Shown here: one piece after another, positions 13,600 to 26,640 of the stretch | How the letters are laid out: each line of letters begins with the position of its first letter | How positions within the stretch are numbered: the stretch's first letter is position 1 | NCBI RefSeq assembly: GCF_014066305.1 | Contig: NW_023501036.1 | Location: 1,065,501 to 1,129,500, forward strand | Reading direction: 5' to 3' | From: Letharia columbiana | Taxonomy: Eukaryota > Ascomycota > Lecanoromycetes > Lecanorales > Parmeliaceae | Length of the DNA: 64,000 bases | The notes under the pieces: generated by a model | Database searches by the model: none | The model's input: the letters and a program-made list of their open reading frames with translations, nothing else | What the model was told of the DNA's origin: nothing | Translations under genes and position numbers: made by a program

Positions 13600-14050
13600 T
13601 ACTTCTAACGATTATAAGGGATATATTATAATAGATATACGCGAGCTTAATAAGATAATAGAAATCGATTTTTATCTACTATCTCTATAGTTAGAAATTA
13701 TAGTATTACTATTAGAATACGCGTATTTATTAACTATAGACGTTATAAGTTAATTTTATTAATTTCTTATAACGTATAATAATCGCTATAAGTTTACGAT
13801 AGTTAGTTATAGAAGATAGAAGAAATCTATTATCGCCTTAATAAGATATAAGAGTTTTCTATTATATATCTAAAGATAAATAAATACTATATTATAATAA
13901 TTTAAAGCCTTTATAAAAGTATTTATAAATAATATTATTATTTTTTTATATATATTATAAGAGTATCTTAGCTATCTTTATTAGATCTTTAAGCTTTTTC
14001 GTAGTAAGCGAGTAAGTCTATCGCCTATTAAATTATTTATTAGCTATTTA
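13600..14050 (+). pseudogene. Gypsy reverse transcriptase relic
   Basis: Motifs in order: GYIIIDIRELNKI (fingers, 'VVDIRGLNKI'), IDFYLLSL, YLLTIDVISxFYxF (first catalytic Asp), RYKFTIVSYR ('HKFTVVSHRG'), ALIRYKS, FKAFIKVFINNIIIF ending at about 13945. In the last of these the catalytic YxDD box reads Phe-Ile-Asn-Asn because both Asp codons suffered G-to-A. It is followed by EYLSYLYxIFKLF ('EEHLxHLRxVFxLF'). Confidence 0.85.
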
Positions 14051-14549
14051 TTAGTTACTCTACTAGACTAACGAGTTAACGAATTAGATATATTTATATC
14101 TTAAAAAAAGATTTACGTAATTATTAATCTACAATTTTCAGAAATATTACGCGATCTCGAAATCTTTCTTAAACTTACGAGATAGCTTTATTCTTCGATT
14201 TCTCGTTATATATAATTTGCTAATCCGCTATAAGAATAAAAGATTATTCTTATTAAGGGCTTAGAAGTTAGTATTAAGAATTTATCACATAAACGATTTA
14301 CTATTAGAGTATTATTCTATACTTCTATCGAAGTAGAAGTGAAAGTCTTTTATAAGCTCTAGTAAGCCTTTGCTAGCCCCTCTTTTCTAATATATTATAA
14401 CTTTATAAGACCTTTATTTATAAATTTAAACGCCTTTAAAAGCTTCGGATTTACTACTATAATATATTATTATAAATAAAATTAGATTCTTAAAAGCTTA
14501 AATAAGATAGCGTATATAAACGTTTAATTAATTATATTCTTAAGTTAGT

Positions 14550-14850
14550 GCTTAAATATAGCTAAATATAACTATTAGCTTACGAAGTTAGAGGTCGCTA
14601 ATATAATATAAGTTATAAAAAAGATTTAATATATAATTAAATCTAGCTTAAAGCTATTTATAATAATCTATATTAATTATTTAGCTACGATTTTTATTTC
14701 TAAGTAAATTACGCTTAATACTATTAGTATTAATAAATTTAATCTTCGCCTAATTCGTATATTCTAATATCTTTCGATATTTAATCTTAAGCTTCGCTAT
14801 AAGACGAGTAAATTTAATATCGTATTTAACGTATTATCGCGTTTATTATA
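14550..14850 (+). pseudogene. Gypsy RNase H relic
   Basis: The frame reads YNYQLTKLEVANII (Gln read through a stop), then IIYINYLATIFISK, then TISINKFNLRLIRIFQYLS and FNIVFNVLSRL. This is the RNase H signature of fungal Gypsy Pol ('YWxTELEVAGIVW', 'IYTDHxA', 'KLNLRLVRASxYLS', 'NxVPDALSRL'). Catalytic Asp residues are replaced by Asn. The domain would have removed genomic RNA during cDNA synthesis. Confidence 0.8.
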
Positions 14851-15239
14851 GACTTTCACTACGTAATTTATAGAATCTAAGAGAGTATTTAATATATTAT
14901 ATAAGAGTATAGAATACTAGTCGAAGCTTTTAAGTATTACATCTATCGAACTAGTAGTAGTCTATTATATTACTCTTATGAAAATATTAGACAATTTTAA
15001 ATAGCGATTAAAGTAAGGTTATATTAAGAACTCTTATTAAAAGAGATTATTATAGATACTAAAGCCTTTAATAGAGGACGCTATTATTACTTTAGCAGTT
15101 ATAAATACTACTTAAATAGAGTCTATAAAGTATATTTCTAGAATTTCATTTATACTAAGGAAAGGCCTTATCTATTATATTAATAGCGAGAATAGATAAT
15201 ATCTCGATATTTCATCTTCTATAAAGTAAGAGATATTCG

Positions 15240-16260
15240 AGTAAGCTTATAATCTATTTAATTATGGAGATTATTATAGATATTATAATTAATTATCTTA
15301 TACGATTTTTATTAGATATCTATTTAAGCGCTTATAGATCTATATAGTATATTATTCTAAGTATTAACTTAATTAGATTAAGAGATATAAGCTATATAAG
15401 TCTTTTATTCCAATTACTACTTTAATTATTTCTTTTTATATTATAGCTATAAACTTTATTATTATCTTATCTCTTATTAAAGTAGAATATAACTATCTAC
15501 TTATTATCACGTATAAGACTACTAAAAGAAATCTTCTAATATTAGAGAAGAAGACTTAAACTACTACTTAATAGGCCGAGGTAGTACTTTATACATTATT
15601 ATAATATGACTAAAGCGTATTAAGATATATTATTAGCAATCGCGATCTACATTTTATATCTACTTTCTAAAACGAGATTTTTAATAGACTATACGTTAAG
15701 TTTTTAATATCTATAGTCTATTACTTATAGACGAATAATTAATTTAAGCGAATTAATTAAATAGTAGAGATAGCCTTACATTTTTATCTTATTACGAATC
15801 CTAACGATAAATAAAATAAGATCTTACTATATATTTAGATTATTCTTAATAACTCTTCGAGTAATATTATAAACCTAGCACTTAATAAATTATACTACGA
15901 TTTTAAGATTAATAATACTATAGATATATTACTTACAAATCTCTTAGTATTTATAAAAGTCTTTTATAAACTTTATTTAGTTAAAAGAGAAGAGGTAGAT
16001 AATATTATAGTATTTTTATTTACTATTATAAAAGTAAGATATAATATAAAGCATTTAACGCTAAATCTTAAGAAAGGAAATAACGTCTTTTTTAGGCTAT
16101 ATTATAAATACTCGATTTTAGATCTTTTAAATAGAAAACTCTCATAATAACGTATTAGTTTCTTTAAGATTCTAGTAAAGGTTAGTTACTTAGTATATCA
16201 ATTGAAGTTATTATTAGTTATATAAATTTATTTAATAATATTAGTCGTCTAATTAAAGCT
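15240..16260 (+). pseudogene. Gypsy integrase relic
   Basis: Recognisable blocks are YISLLFQLLL-type sequence at the linker (about 15390, 'YGSLxPIxTPxIPFHTI') followed by INFIIALPL, the start of the catalytic core. The block IAIYILYLLSKTRFL (about 15640, 'SDRDPHFISTFW') then occurs, with LITNPNDK (about 15790-15815), ILNNSSS, LNKLYYDFKIN, and a C-terminal tract VFFRLYYKYSI ... RISFFKILVKVSYLVYQLKL ('RVGPFKILxKVGxLAYRLEL'). No chromodomain is evident. Integrase would have inserted the cDNA into the genome. Confidence 0.8.
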
Positions 16261-16520
16261 AGCTATTACTATTATAATCGAAGCTTTAGATTTATATAAG
16301 CGAAGAATTAATATAGAACCGCCGCTCGTTTATAATAAAGGAGATAACTTCGAAGTTAAAATAATTATAGATAAACGAATTATACGTAGAAAGCTTAAAT
16401 ACTTATTATATTAAAAGAATTAAGATTATAAATATAATATATAATATATAATCGAGAACTTATTTAATGTAAAGAAGCTAGGAAATAACTACCAAAGTAA
16501 AATAAAAATTATTTTTTTTT

Positions 16521-16808
<288 letters not shown>

Positions 16809-16837
16809 TTATTTTTTTTTTAAAAATTAAAAAATAT

Positions 16838-17016
16838 AGTATTTTGCGGAAGCCTTTTGTAGAAGCCTTTGATAGAGTCGTTTTGTTTAAGGGGCTTCGT
16901 AAGAGCCTAGAAGAGCTAGACCAAATATGTATTAGCGTCTCCGAGCTTTCTCTACTAAAGTAGATTTCTAGGTAGCAAGAATACATCTTCTTTTTCAATT
17001 AGAACTTGGTTTATAA
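16838..17016 (+). repeat. Gypsy 3' LTR
   Basis: Pairs with the 5' LTR at 9933. It keeps many C/G positions lost in the 5' copy (GCTAGACCAAATATG, GGTAGCAAGAATACATC, AGAACTTGG). The difference between the two LTRs is therefore mostly RIP rather than age. Confidence 0.85.
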
Positions 17017-17046
17017 AATTTTCCCTTTTTAAAATTTTAAAAAAAT

Positions 17047-17172
17047 GTGTTATTCTAACTAAATTAAAAGATTAGTCGAGATGAGAAAGATTTATTAAGG
17101 CTTAGCGATATATATATTTATAATACTCTCTATAATTAGTTATCTAATTAATTAAATATTTTATCTTTTACT
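17047..17172 (+). repeat. Copia 5' LTR remnant (copy 2, last ~126 bp)
   Basis: Matches the last 126 bp of the LTRs at 1022-1772 and 23008-23753 (TATTCTAACTAAATTAAAAG, AATACTCTCTATAATTAG, ACTACTTTTAA). The upstream ~620 bp are absent and the Gypsy 3' LTR lies 30 bp to the left. I do not find the missing part on the other side of the Gypsy element, so this is a truncation rather than a clean nested insertion. Confidence 0.7.
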
Positions 17173-20100
17173 ACTTTTAATAGATTATAAATCTAAATTA
17201 TAAAGTATTTATTTAATATATTATTTATAAGCTAGCTAGCTTATTAACTAAGTACTTAAAGAATAAAGAAAAAAGCTTTATTATAATATTATATCGCTTA
17301 ATAATACTATTATAATATTAAATATCTAATTAATTTACTTCGAGATAACTCGATAATACTCTTTAAACTTTAAAAATCTCTAAATTATAAATTATATTTA
17401 TTATATAATAATTATAATTCTTATAAGAATCTCGCTACTACTATCTTTAATTACTATATTAAAAAATAAGAAATTAAAATAAAAAGCTTAAATATTAAAT
17501 TAGCTAAAAATTTCGTCGAGCTAATTAATTAATTAAGCGTTTTAAATAATATTAATTTTATCTATAAAATGCTAAACTTATAAATAAAAATAATATAATT
17601 ATAAAAGAAATAGTATATAAAAAAGTATTCTTATTTTTTAATTAAAATATAGCTATATTAGCTAGATAGATTATAGCGAAATATTATTATATTAATACTA
17701 TTAATTATTTAACTAATAAGTTATTAAATTAATAATTAAATATTTAATTAATAAAAAATATAATTACCGCATAAAATAAAAGATATAAAGAGTTTTTAGA
17801 TTTTCTATCTAATATAGACTCTATATCTATTTAATTATCTTTAAATTTAATTATATCTTAAAAAAATTCTTTATTTAATTATACTAATTAAGATAATATT
17901 ATATATCTTAAATATAATTATATATTAATGTCTTCTCTTAATTAAGATAATATTAAATATTTTAGATATAGTTATTTATTAATATCTCTTATAATTTAAG
18001 ATAAATTTAAAAACTACTATAGATTATACGCGTTTATTATATCTTTAGATATTTTTTAAAAATAATTTTATATATTATATAATAAAGTATATATAAATAA
18101 ATATATCTTTAAATATAACTTCTCTTAATATAATTAAGTATTAAATAAAGTCTAATATTAATTTAGAAAGTATTTAAAAAATTAAAAATATAATTATATA
18201 TTTATTTATCTCTCTAATAACTTTATAACTTTCAATAATTTAACTCATGAGTTATTTCTCGAATTAATTAATAGTAAAAATCTCTTTAATATTATTATAT
18301 AGTCTATTAAGTTTAATTCTCTTATAAGCTCTTAATCTCTTCGCGCTTTAAATAATATATTAAAGTTAAAATTATATTAAAAGAAATTAACTTAAATATA
18401 AAGTCTAACGAGCTATCTCTTTATATCGTTAAGTTTAAAAGATTTAAAGATCTTTAAATATAATAGTAAGATATATATTAATATCTTATACGACGTAATA
18501 TCTTATTAAATTTATTAGAGATTAAATAAAAAGATTATTTTATTATTTTTATCTTAATCTAAAGATATATTTAACGCTAAAATTATAAGACTTATTAATA
18601 TTATTAAAAATAAAATCGCTAAATAAAAGTTAAGATATAAATTAATTATTAATATTATTTAGAGTTATCTTAATAATAATCTATTATTAAATCTAAAAAG
18701 CGAAATTAATATCTATTTTCTATAAGAGACTATTATTATTAATAATAAGTTTAAAGATTTTAATATTCTTAATAATCTCTATTATTAGTTATTTAAGCTA
18801 AACCTTAATTAATATAAAGATATATTAAATTTTATAACTTATCTTAAAAGTATTTATATTAATATTATTAATATATTATCTAAATTAAAATTAAAAATTA
18901 ATTTTTTTATTTTTCTCTTTTATATCGAGTTAAGATAAGATCTATAATATCTATTTTATTTATTATATTTAAAATTATAAATTAATAAATAAGATAAATA
19001 TAAAGTTTATCTTCTCGCTAAAATATATTATTATTTAATTTATTTAGATAATTATTAATTTATCTTCTAAGCGTATTAAATTTAGCTATATCTTTATTAC
19101 TTAGCGCTTTTATTATTTTATCTTAAATAATTTAAATTTTATTATTATTATTAAGTTATAGAAGAAAGTTATATCTAATTTTAATAATTATATAATTTAA
19201 AAGTGAGTTAAATACTATATCTATTATAAAAAATATTATTATATTAAAATAAAATATAATTAATTTAATAAAAAGAGTTAAAATAAAGATATTAATAGTG
19301 ATAATAATAGAGGTAATATTTAAGATAATAACTTTAAATTTAATAATAAAAAGAATAAAAATAGAGATTATAAGTTTAATAGAAAGCGTTATTATAATTT
19401 TATTAATATTAAAAAGAGAAATATATATTATATATATCGCTAAATTCGATAGCTCGTCTATATAATAGACTTTAAATTATATCTACTTATAATACTTTTA
19501 CTTTTTATTAAAATATTTTTATTAAATATTATTCTCTTAATTTTAAAATTAATAATATTTATTTAATTAAGAGATATTAAGAACTCTCTTATCTTTATTA
19601 ATATTAATAAAGTATATCTTAATACTATTATCGATAATAAAAAGAAGAAATTAATTCTTATTAATATTCTTTATCTTTTTAAGCTATCTCTTAATCTAAT
19701 TTTTTAAAAATAATTAATATATAATAATCTATCTATAAAATTCGTTTTAAATAATATTAAAATTAATTATTATAATATTATCGCTTAACTATAAAAAAAT
19801 AATCTATATATCTTTTATATATAAAAGTTAAAATTTATATTAATATCGTTTAAAGTTAAATTAATATTTATATTAATATCTAAATAATATAATATAAAGT
19901 TCGCTATATTTTAGATTACTTCGAAATATAAAAAAAAGATTAATTTAATAAATAAAGATATTTCTATTTCTCGCTAAGTCTAATATCTCTAACTCTAATT
20001 TTAATTTTAACTTTAATAAATACCCTTATAAAATTAATAAAGAAACTCTTAATCTTTAATATACTTATATAAGATTATTTAAGATATTAAAATATTTAAA

Positions 20101-22830
20101 AGCTCACTAAATTATTTAAGAGTATAAATCTTATTAAAAAAATTATAAAAATAAAGTTTTACGCTTTATATACTATTAAAAAAATAAAGAATATATTATA
20201 TAAATCCTATATTCGCTTAAAGAAAAGATTAAATAATTTAATTTATATCGATATCTATAGCTTTATTACCTTACGCGACTTCGATAAAAAAAAATACTTT
20301 ATTATCTTTCTAAATAATTATAATAAACGCTTTAAGATTAAGATTATCAAATAAAAGAGCGATATCTTTATCGCTTTTAAGCGCTTTTAGCTTTATAATA
20401 AATATAATAATTTTATTATTAGATATCTATAAAGTAATTATAAAGAGCGAGTATAAAAATTATAATTTTAATATTTATTATATTAATTATAATATTACTT
20501 AAAAGCTAATTTAATTAGAAAATCTCAAATAAAATAAAATTATTAAATAACTTAATTAAACTCTTTTTAATATTATTAATATTATTATAAAGAATATTAA
20601 TATTAATTAAAAGTTTTAATTAAAGCTTATAATAATAATAAACTATCTTTATAATTATAGCTCTTATTATAAATTATAAATTTATTTTATATAAGACTTA
20701 TATTAAATATAAAGTCTTATCTAATATATATTAAATATATTAAAATTAAGAGCTTCGCTATAATAAGAAAATTAGTTATTAAATAAAAGAAAGAATAATA
20801 TCGCGTTTAAGAAGATATTCTTATAAACTATAATAATAATTATATTTATTAAATACTACTATTAAATAATAATATTATATATTTATTAAAAGTTATATAA
20901 AATAAAGAAAAGAATAAACTTTTATTTAATTTAATATCTTTTTAATTATTAAATAATTTAGCTATAAAGAGAAAATATATCTAGATCTATAATATCTTTC
21001 TTAATTAAAAATTTTCTTTTTATAAATATAATAAATATAAATAAACTTATTTAATTATTTAGATTTATTTTAAGATCTTTAAAGTTTATAATAACTTCTT
21101 TTAACTTTAATATAGATATTTCTATTATTACGCCTTTATCTACCTCTATAATATAAAATAATATACTTTTATATTCTAATTATCCTTATTTAATCCTATA
21201 AAATCTCTCTTTAAATTCTTTTATACTTTATATTATAATTATTTAAATTATAAATATAAAGTTATATAAATCGAAGATCTATAAAAAGATTATAATAAAT
21301 AATTCTTTTTATAAATAATAAAAAGGCGATATAATTCGAAGAATTTATATCGCTAAAAGAGAATAATATCTAAACTCTTATTAATCTATTTTATAGGCGT
21401 ATTATACTTTATAATAAATAGATTTATACTTTAAAATATAAATTTAATAATAAAATTACTCGCTATAAGACTCGCTAAATAATATATAATTTTAAATAAC
21501 GCGAAGACTTAAATTATAATAAAATCTTTATTTTAATAATTAAATCTATATTCTATAAGACTATCTTTATCTTAATTACTATTAAAAATTAAAATCTAAA
21601 ATAAATAAATATTAAAATTACTTTTCTCTATAAGAATATTAAAGAGAAGATCTATATAAAATAATTTATCGATTTTATCTTAAAGAAATATTCTTAATAA
21701 ATTTATAAGCTTAATAAGATACTCTATAATTTAAAATATTTCTTATATATATAATATAATATCTTTATTAACTATATATAAGAAATCGATTTTATTTTAT
21801 TAATATTAATTATAATATATTTATTAATCTTAATATTAATATTATTATCGCTCTTTATATAAATAATATTTCTTATTATTAACTCTTTTTAATCTAATAT
21901 TTAATAAATTAAAAATATATTTAATATTAAATTTAAAATAATTAATTTAAATTTTTATAACTACTATTTAAATATAATTATAATTTATAATTATATTAAT
22001 TAAATATTATATTTAAATTAATTAGTCTATATTAAATAATTTCTTAAATATTATAAAATATAAAAGTTTAAATTATAATTTACTTCTTATAAAGATTAGC
22101 GCGTAATTATTTTTCATCAAGAATAATTATATAATATTTATTAAGTTATTAAAAACTTATTAATTAACTATTAAATCTCTTATATACACTATATTAGATA
22201 TAAGATTAAATATTATATTTACTATATTAATAATCTTATAATATTCTTTAAATTCTATTAAAGTCTATTACGCGATTATTAAGTATATCTTTTAATATCT
22301 TAAAATAATTATTTATTAATATCTTATTTATAAAGATTCACTTTAAGATCTAATTAATTATATTAATTTCGATTAAATTAATAATTATAATATTTATAAA
22401 TTAATTTTAAATTATATTTATAATCTAGAAAATAAAATAATTAACTAATCTTTTAAGCGATAAATTATTATTATATTATCTATCTATAAAATTAAATATA
22501 TTAATTAAATTTAGATTATAAAGAAAGCTATTTAACTTTAAAAATTATTTAATTAAATTTATCTTAATAAATCGCTTTAAATAATTATTATCTTTAATAA
22601 TAATTAAGATATAATCGCTTTAATAAAAAACTCTTAATATTATAATTATATTAAGTATATTAATATTTAATATTATTAAATATATAATTAAATTACTAAT
22701 AATAATATAAATCTTAAATATATTTTTACTAATAAATAGATAGTTAATAGACTTATTAAGGCCCTATATAGAAATAAATTTAAGCTCTTTTGAGAATTTA
22801 TTAATCTAAAACCTCGCCTATAGAATAATT
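17173..22830 (+). pseudogene. Copia gag-pol relic (copy 2)
   Basis: Ty1/Copia order (integrase before RT) is readable. A basic Asn/Lys-rich gag end lies near 19300-19400. Protease follows near 19620-19690 with NKKKKLILINILYLFKLSLNLI ('KxLxLxNVLYVPxLxxNLIS'). Integrase is near 20250-20400 with YIDIYSFITLRDFDKKKYF and IIFLNNYNKRFKIKI ('TDxxGP...KYFLxFxDDYxR'). RT is near 21500-21870 with FYKTIFILITIKN, INIKITFLYKNI, LNKILYNLKY and the catalytic box LYINNI at 21851-21868 (YVDD with both Asp now Asn). RNase H runs from about 21939 and matches 1-900. Domain edges are approximate; stops of RIP type occur throughout. Confidence 0.85.
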
Positions 22831-22843
22831 ATTTCTTATATTC

Positions 22844-23007
22844 TAGCGATATACTTATTATTAAGAAAGAGTTAACTATAGTACCTTAAGGGGTAAATAA
22901 ATTTATATTTTAGCGATACGCTTATTATTAAGAAAGAGTTAACTTTAACACCTTAAGGGGTAAATAAATTATTATTAAGAAAGAGTTAACTTTAGCACCT
23001 TAAGGGG
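22844..23007 (+). repeat. Tandem polypurine-tract region before Copia 3' LTR (copy 2)
   Basis: Units of about 67 bp begin at 22844 and 22911, with a third partial unit from about 22970. Each carries TTATTATTAAGAAAGAGTT and ends ACCTTAAGGGGTAAATAAAT. It corresponds to 905-1021, which has two units. Only the last CTTAAGGGG abuts the LTR start (TAAATAAATTTCG, 23008). Confidence 0.6.
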
Positions 23008-23753
23008 TAAATAAATTTCGATATTACTTTACTTTTATATAAGAGCCTACTTCTAATTAATTTCTATACCTCGAATAATCTACTTTCGGGCCGCTCGCCG
23101 AGCCGCTATATTAAGCTTAACACTCTACGAACTTATTATTCTCATATCGAAATAGCTATTTCTTTAGCGCTACTATTACTACCGCTATTAAATCTTTAAG
23201 AGCTCTTTTAGAACGCCCTTATCTATATCTCTTAACGTACTATATACGAGGCGCATATTCACTATTATATCGCTAAGGACTAGATGCCTAAAACGTGATA
23301 TAGTCGTTTTCAGATTTCAACTTTTCACATTATCTACCCTATTGTGAACGTTATAAACTTTCGGCCTTTAATCGATCGATCTTTGATATACACTAAGTGG
23401 ACTGGAAATAAAATTTTCAAAAAACCGCTTTTTGAAAAAAAAAAAAAATGGAATTTTTTGTATGGGGTGGATGGAATTTTCCCATGCACATGCCCTCTTC
23501 ACCTTTGCCACCCGGCGTTCGGATATAGCTATTTACTCGAATGGGGGGGTAGAAGAATAAGGAGTATTTTTTCGTTTTTCTACTTATTTGATTCGAGCTG
23601 TATTTCGAGTATATAAGAGTATCGAAATATGTTATCTAACTAAATTGAAAGGTTAGTCGAGGCGAGGAAGGTTTACCGAGGCTTAACGATATATATATTC
23701 GTAATACTCTCTGCAGTTAGATCTAATTAATCAAGTATTTCATCTACTACTTT
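23008..23753 (+). repeat. Copia 3' LTR (copy 2), ~746 bp
   Basis: Full-length match to 1022-1772. An open frame on the plus strand (23344-23616) falls in its better preserved GC-rich part but has no counterpart frame in the other LTR copy and is a shadow. It contains a run of 14 A at 23435-23448. Confidence 0.75.
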
Positions 23754-26640
23754 TAATTTCTATATTCGACTTAATTTAGAAAAGATTTAAATATCGCGAG
23801 AATTATAAAATTATTTTTATTAGAAAATAAAAATATAATAAAATAAAGTATTTTATTATTTAGAAAGATTACTATTTATTTATAATCATTATAAAAAATA
23901 AAAAAAGACTTTTAAAGATTATTATAGATTAAATTATTTTTCTAATAATTTAATATTATATAACGCTTATATAATTTAATTTTTATAATATTATATAATT
24001 TATATATATTTTTAAAAAGTAAAATAAATAAGTTTATTTTAATATATATTTTAGCTAATTTCTTAAGATTCTAAAATTCTAAATATTTATAATAAGCGTA
24101 TTATATATATAAGATTTTTTTATTAATTTAAAAATCTAGAGTATTAGCGAATAAGAATAAAGATTTAAATTTAGATATAGATATAGATATAATAAATTTA
24201 TTATAAATAAAAATATCTTTATTAATAATTATTAAATATATAAAAATCTTTATTTATATATTTAGCGTATAAAGATAATTACGCTAACGTCTAAAAATAA
24301 TATTAAATTTTTTTATTCTAATATTCTTAAATATAAATTTAAAAAAATAGTTTTAATCTTCGAGTTACTCTTAAGAAATTAGATTAAAATTACTATTAAA
24401 GATATATTAGATATCTTTTATATATAAGATTTATTTACTTTTAAAATTCTTATATTTAAATTTAATATCTTTAAAACTAGTAGCTATAATTAAACTATTA
24501 ATTTTATTAATTAAATAATATAATTTAAATAAAATAAAAATTTAAAAAATTTAGAAATTATAAGTAATATATTAAATATAGATATTATTAATAAACTATA
24601 AATATAATAATATAATAATTATAAATATCGAAGAAGTTTAATCTATAATCTTTAGATCTTTTTTAATAAAGAAATAATAAACTTAATTTTATAAGAATTA
24701 AGAATTAATAATAAAATATATAATATTCTCTAAATTAGAGTTAGTATATATTATAAAACTATATATTATTATTAATTAAATATATATTATAATAATCTTA
24801 ATATTATTAAATTAGCGATTAATAATAAATTTATTAATTTAAATATTTTTATCTTTATCTTTATTACTTAAATTAGAGAAATTATTATTATTATTTTTTT
24901 ATTATTATCTTTATCGCTATAATTATTATAGCCTTCGCAATTATCGCGATTTCCTCTATTATTATTATTATTCTATTTCTTAAATTTAAGATATAGAATA
25001 ATATATTTAATATTAATATATTAATTCTTTTTATAATAATTATAATACTTATAAATTTAAATTTAAATATAAAAGTTATTAATATAAATTTCTTATTAAA
25101 TTCTATACTTAATAATTTTATTAATAATAATTAATATAATAATACTTTATAAATTATATATAAAGAATTTATTAATTAGCGTAATTAATATATAGACTTT
25201 AATACTAATTAAGTTAATAAAATTAATTATAATATTAATAAATCGAGTAATTATATTAGTTTAGATTAAACTTTATAATATTATTATTTTTAAAAACGTT
25301 ATAGTTTTAATTATATTATTTATAATATAAATTATATAAAGAATTCTAATCGTATGAAAATACGCTATACTTAGTATAGACTACCTTAACGCTAAGACTA
25401 CCCCAATATCCATTTTTTTAATTATTCTATCTACTTATCTATATATATATTTATTTAGAGCTACTATAGTCTATTTTAATCTTTTTAATTACTCTAATCT
25501 TAATTAACTTTCTAATTCTCTATATAGTAGCCTTAAATCACTTAATATTCTTATCTCTAAATATATTATATACTCGAGACTCTTTAATATTTATCCACTC
25601 TAAAGCCCTTAAAGTCCTTTTTAATTTTTATTTTCTTACGTATAATGATCTAAGATCGAGCCTAATGAGAATAATAATACCTCTCTCTTTTAAACCATCG
25701 TATTGGTTTTATTTTTCGAGTTACTCGAGCTATTATAGCTCGTTAAATAATATCTAATTCTCGCTTAACAGAGTAGATTTAAAAAAAAATTGCAACTTTT
25801 ATAAATATCGAACGATAATAAGATATTCTCGATCTATCGAGCCGTTATATATATTAATAAAGAATCTATTTTTTAGAATCTATAGACGCGTAAGAGTGGT
25901 TATCTTTAATAGAAATCTTATTATAACGATATAGAAGCTAATTATAGAGTATATTAAATTAAGTAATTAATCGAGTAACTTTAAGCTTTATTCCGAGGGT
26001 AATAGAGATTAAGGTCTATTGAATACGTTCTTAAATAACGATATATAAGTTAGATATCGTTATGATTATAATAGATAGATGAAAGATAAATAGATTAAAA
26101 AATTAAGAAAATTGGTATTGGAGTAGCCTTAGCGTTGAGGTGGCTTATTACTAAGTATAGCGTATTCCCATACGATTAAGCCTAAGTGAAAGTAATAAAT
26201 TTTTTAATTTTTATTAAATTTTAACTTCGAGAATAAGTTATTAAACTCGTTTAGAATCTTTATAAATCTATCGATATAGAATTAGAGATTATTATTATAC
26301 TTTATAAAAGTAATATTATTTATTTTTTTAAATATAAAATTAAGAATATTTAAGTCTCGAGATTTAAATTTATTTAGAGTCTCTTAAACTTCTTTAATAT
26401 TAATCTTATTCTTAATTTTAAAATATAGATTTTTTTTATAACGCGATTTTAATATAATATAGATTTAATCTTATATCTATAACTAGTTATTAATTTAAAT
26501 TCTAATAATAATAGTATTAATAATTAGTTTTATATAATCTTTTTTAATATAACGCTATAATTTAAGTAACTTTAATTTATTCTTAATTTATTACTTTTAA
26601 ATTTAATAATTAAAAATATTTTTAAATTTATTAATATTAT
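23754..26640 (-). pseudogene. Minus-strand Copia gag/protease relic, split by a TIR element
   Basis: On the minus strand, 26640 to 26180 gives a Copia gag: KFKSRDLSILNFIFKKINNI, then YIDRFIKILNEFNNLFSKLK and KIYYFHLGL ('L-x-ALF-KINNLxF ... SYIDRFxxxxNELxxLSPKLKFNExWKVYKFxxGL'). After the interruption at 25349-26176 it continues with a Lys/Asn/Asp-rich linker near 24900-24980, then a protease-like ILYIKDIQYIFNSNFNLIS near 24360-24430 ('LKDVLYVPxFxFNLIS'). Pol is truncated at the left, where the Copia LTR of the plus-strand element begins. The 5' LTR was not identified. This is probably a different Copia family from the plus-strand one. Confidence 0.7.
25349..26176. mobile_element. 828-bp DNA transposon with ~64-bp TIRs and TA target duplication
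   Basis: Terminal inverted repeats at 25349-25412 and 26113-26176 begin ATCGTATG(A/G)(A/G)AATACGC and share CTATACTTAGTA and CAACGCTAAG-type blocks; differences are of RIP type. Flanking TA dinucleotides at 25347-25348 and 26177-26178 are the expected duplication of the Tc1/mariner superfamily. The interior is too short for a complete ~340-codon transposase. A minus-strand stretch (about 25520-25800) gives a Lys/Arg-rich translation that might be a transposase remnant, but no DDE motif is recognised. It sits inside the minus-strand Copia gag. Confidence 0.75.

Larger units (their letters stand above)
17047..23753 (+). mobile_element. Ty1/Copia LTR retrotransposon, 5'-truncated, RIP-inactivated
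   Basis: A 6.7-kb element made of a 126-bp 5' LTR remnant, gag-pol relic, tandem polypurine region and full 3' LTR. The same family contributes 1-1772 at the window's left edge, so two copies lie about 22 kb apart in direct orientation. The Gypsy element and ~8 kb of unassigned DNA lie between them. Confidence 0.8.

Noticed and set aside
23344..23616. 90-codon plus-strand open frame
   Set aside because: Lies wholly in the Copia LTR and the frame is not conserved in the other LTR copy.
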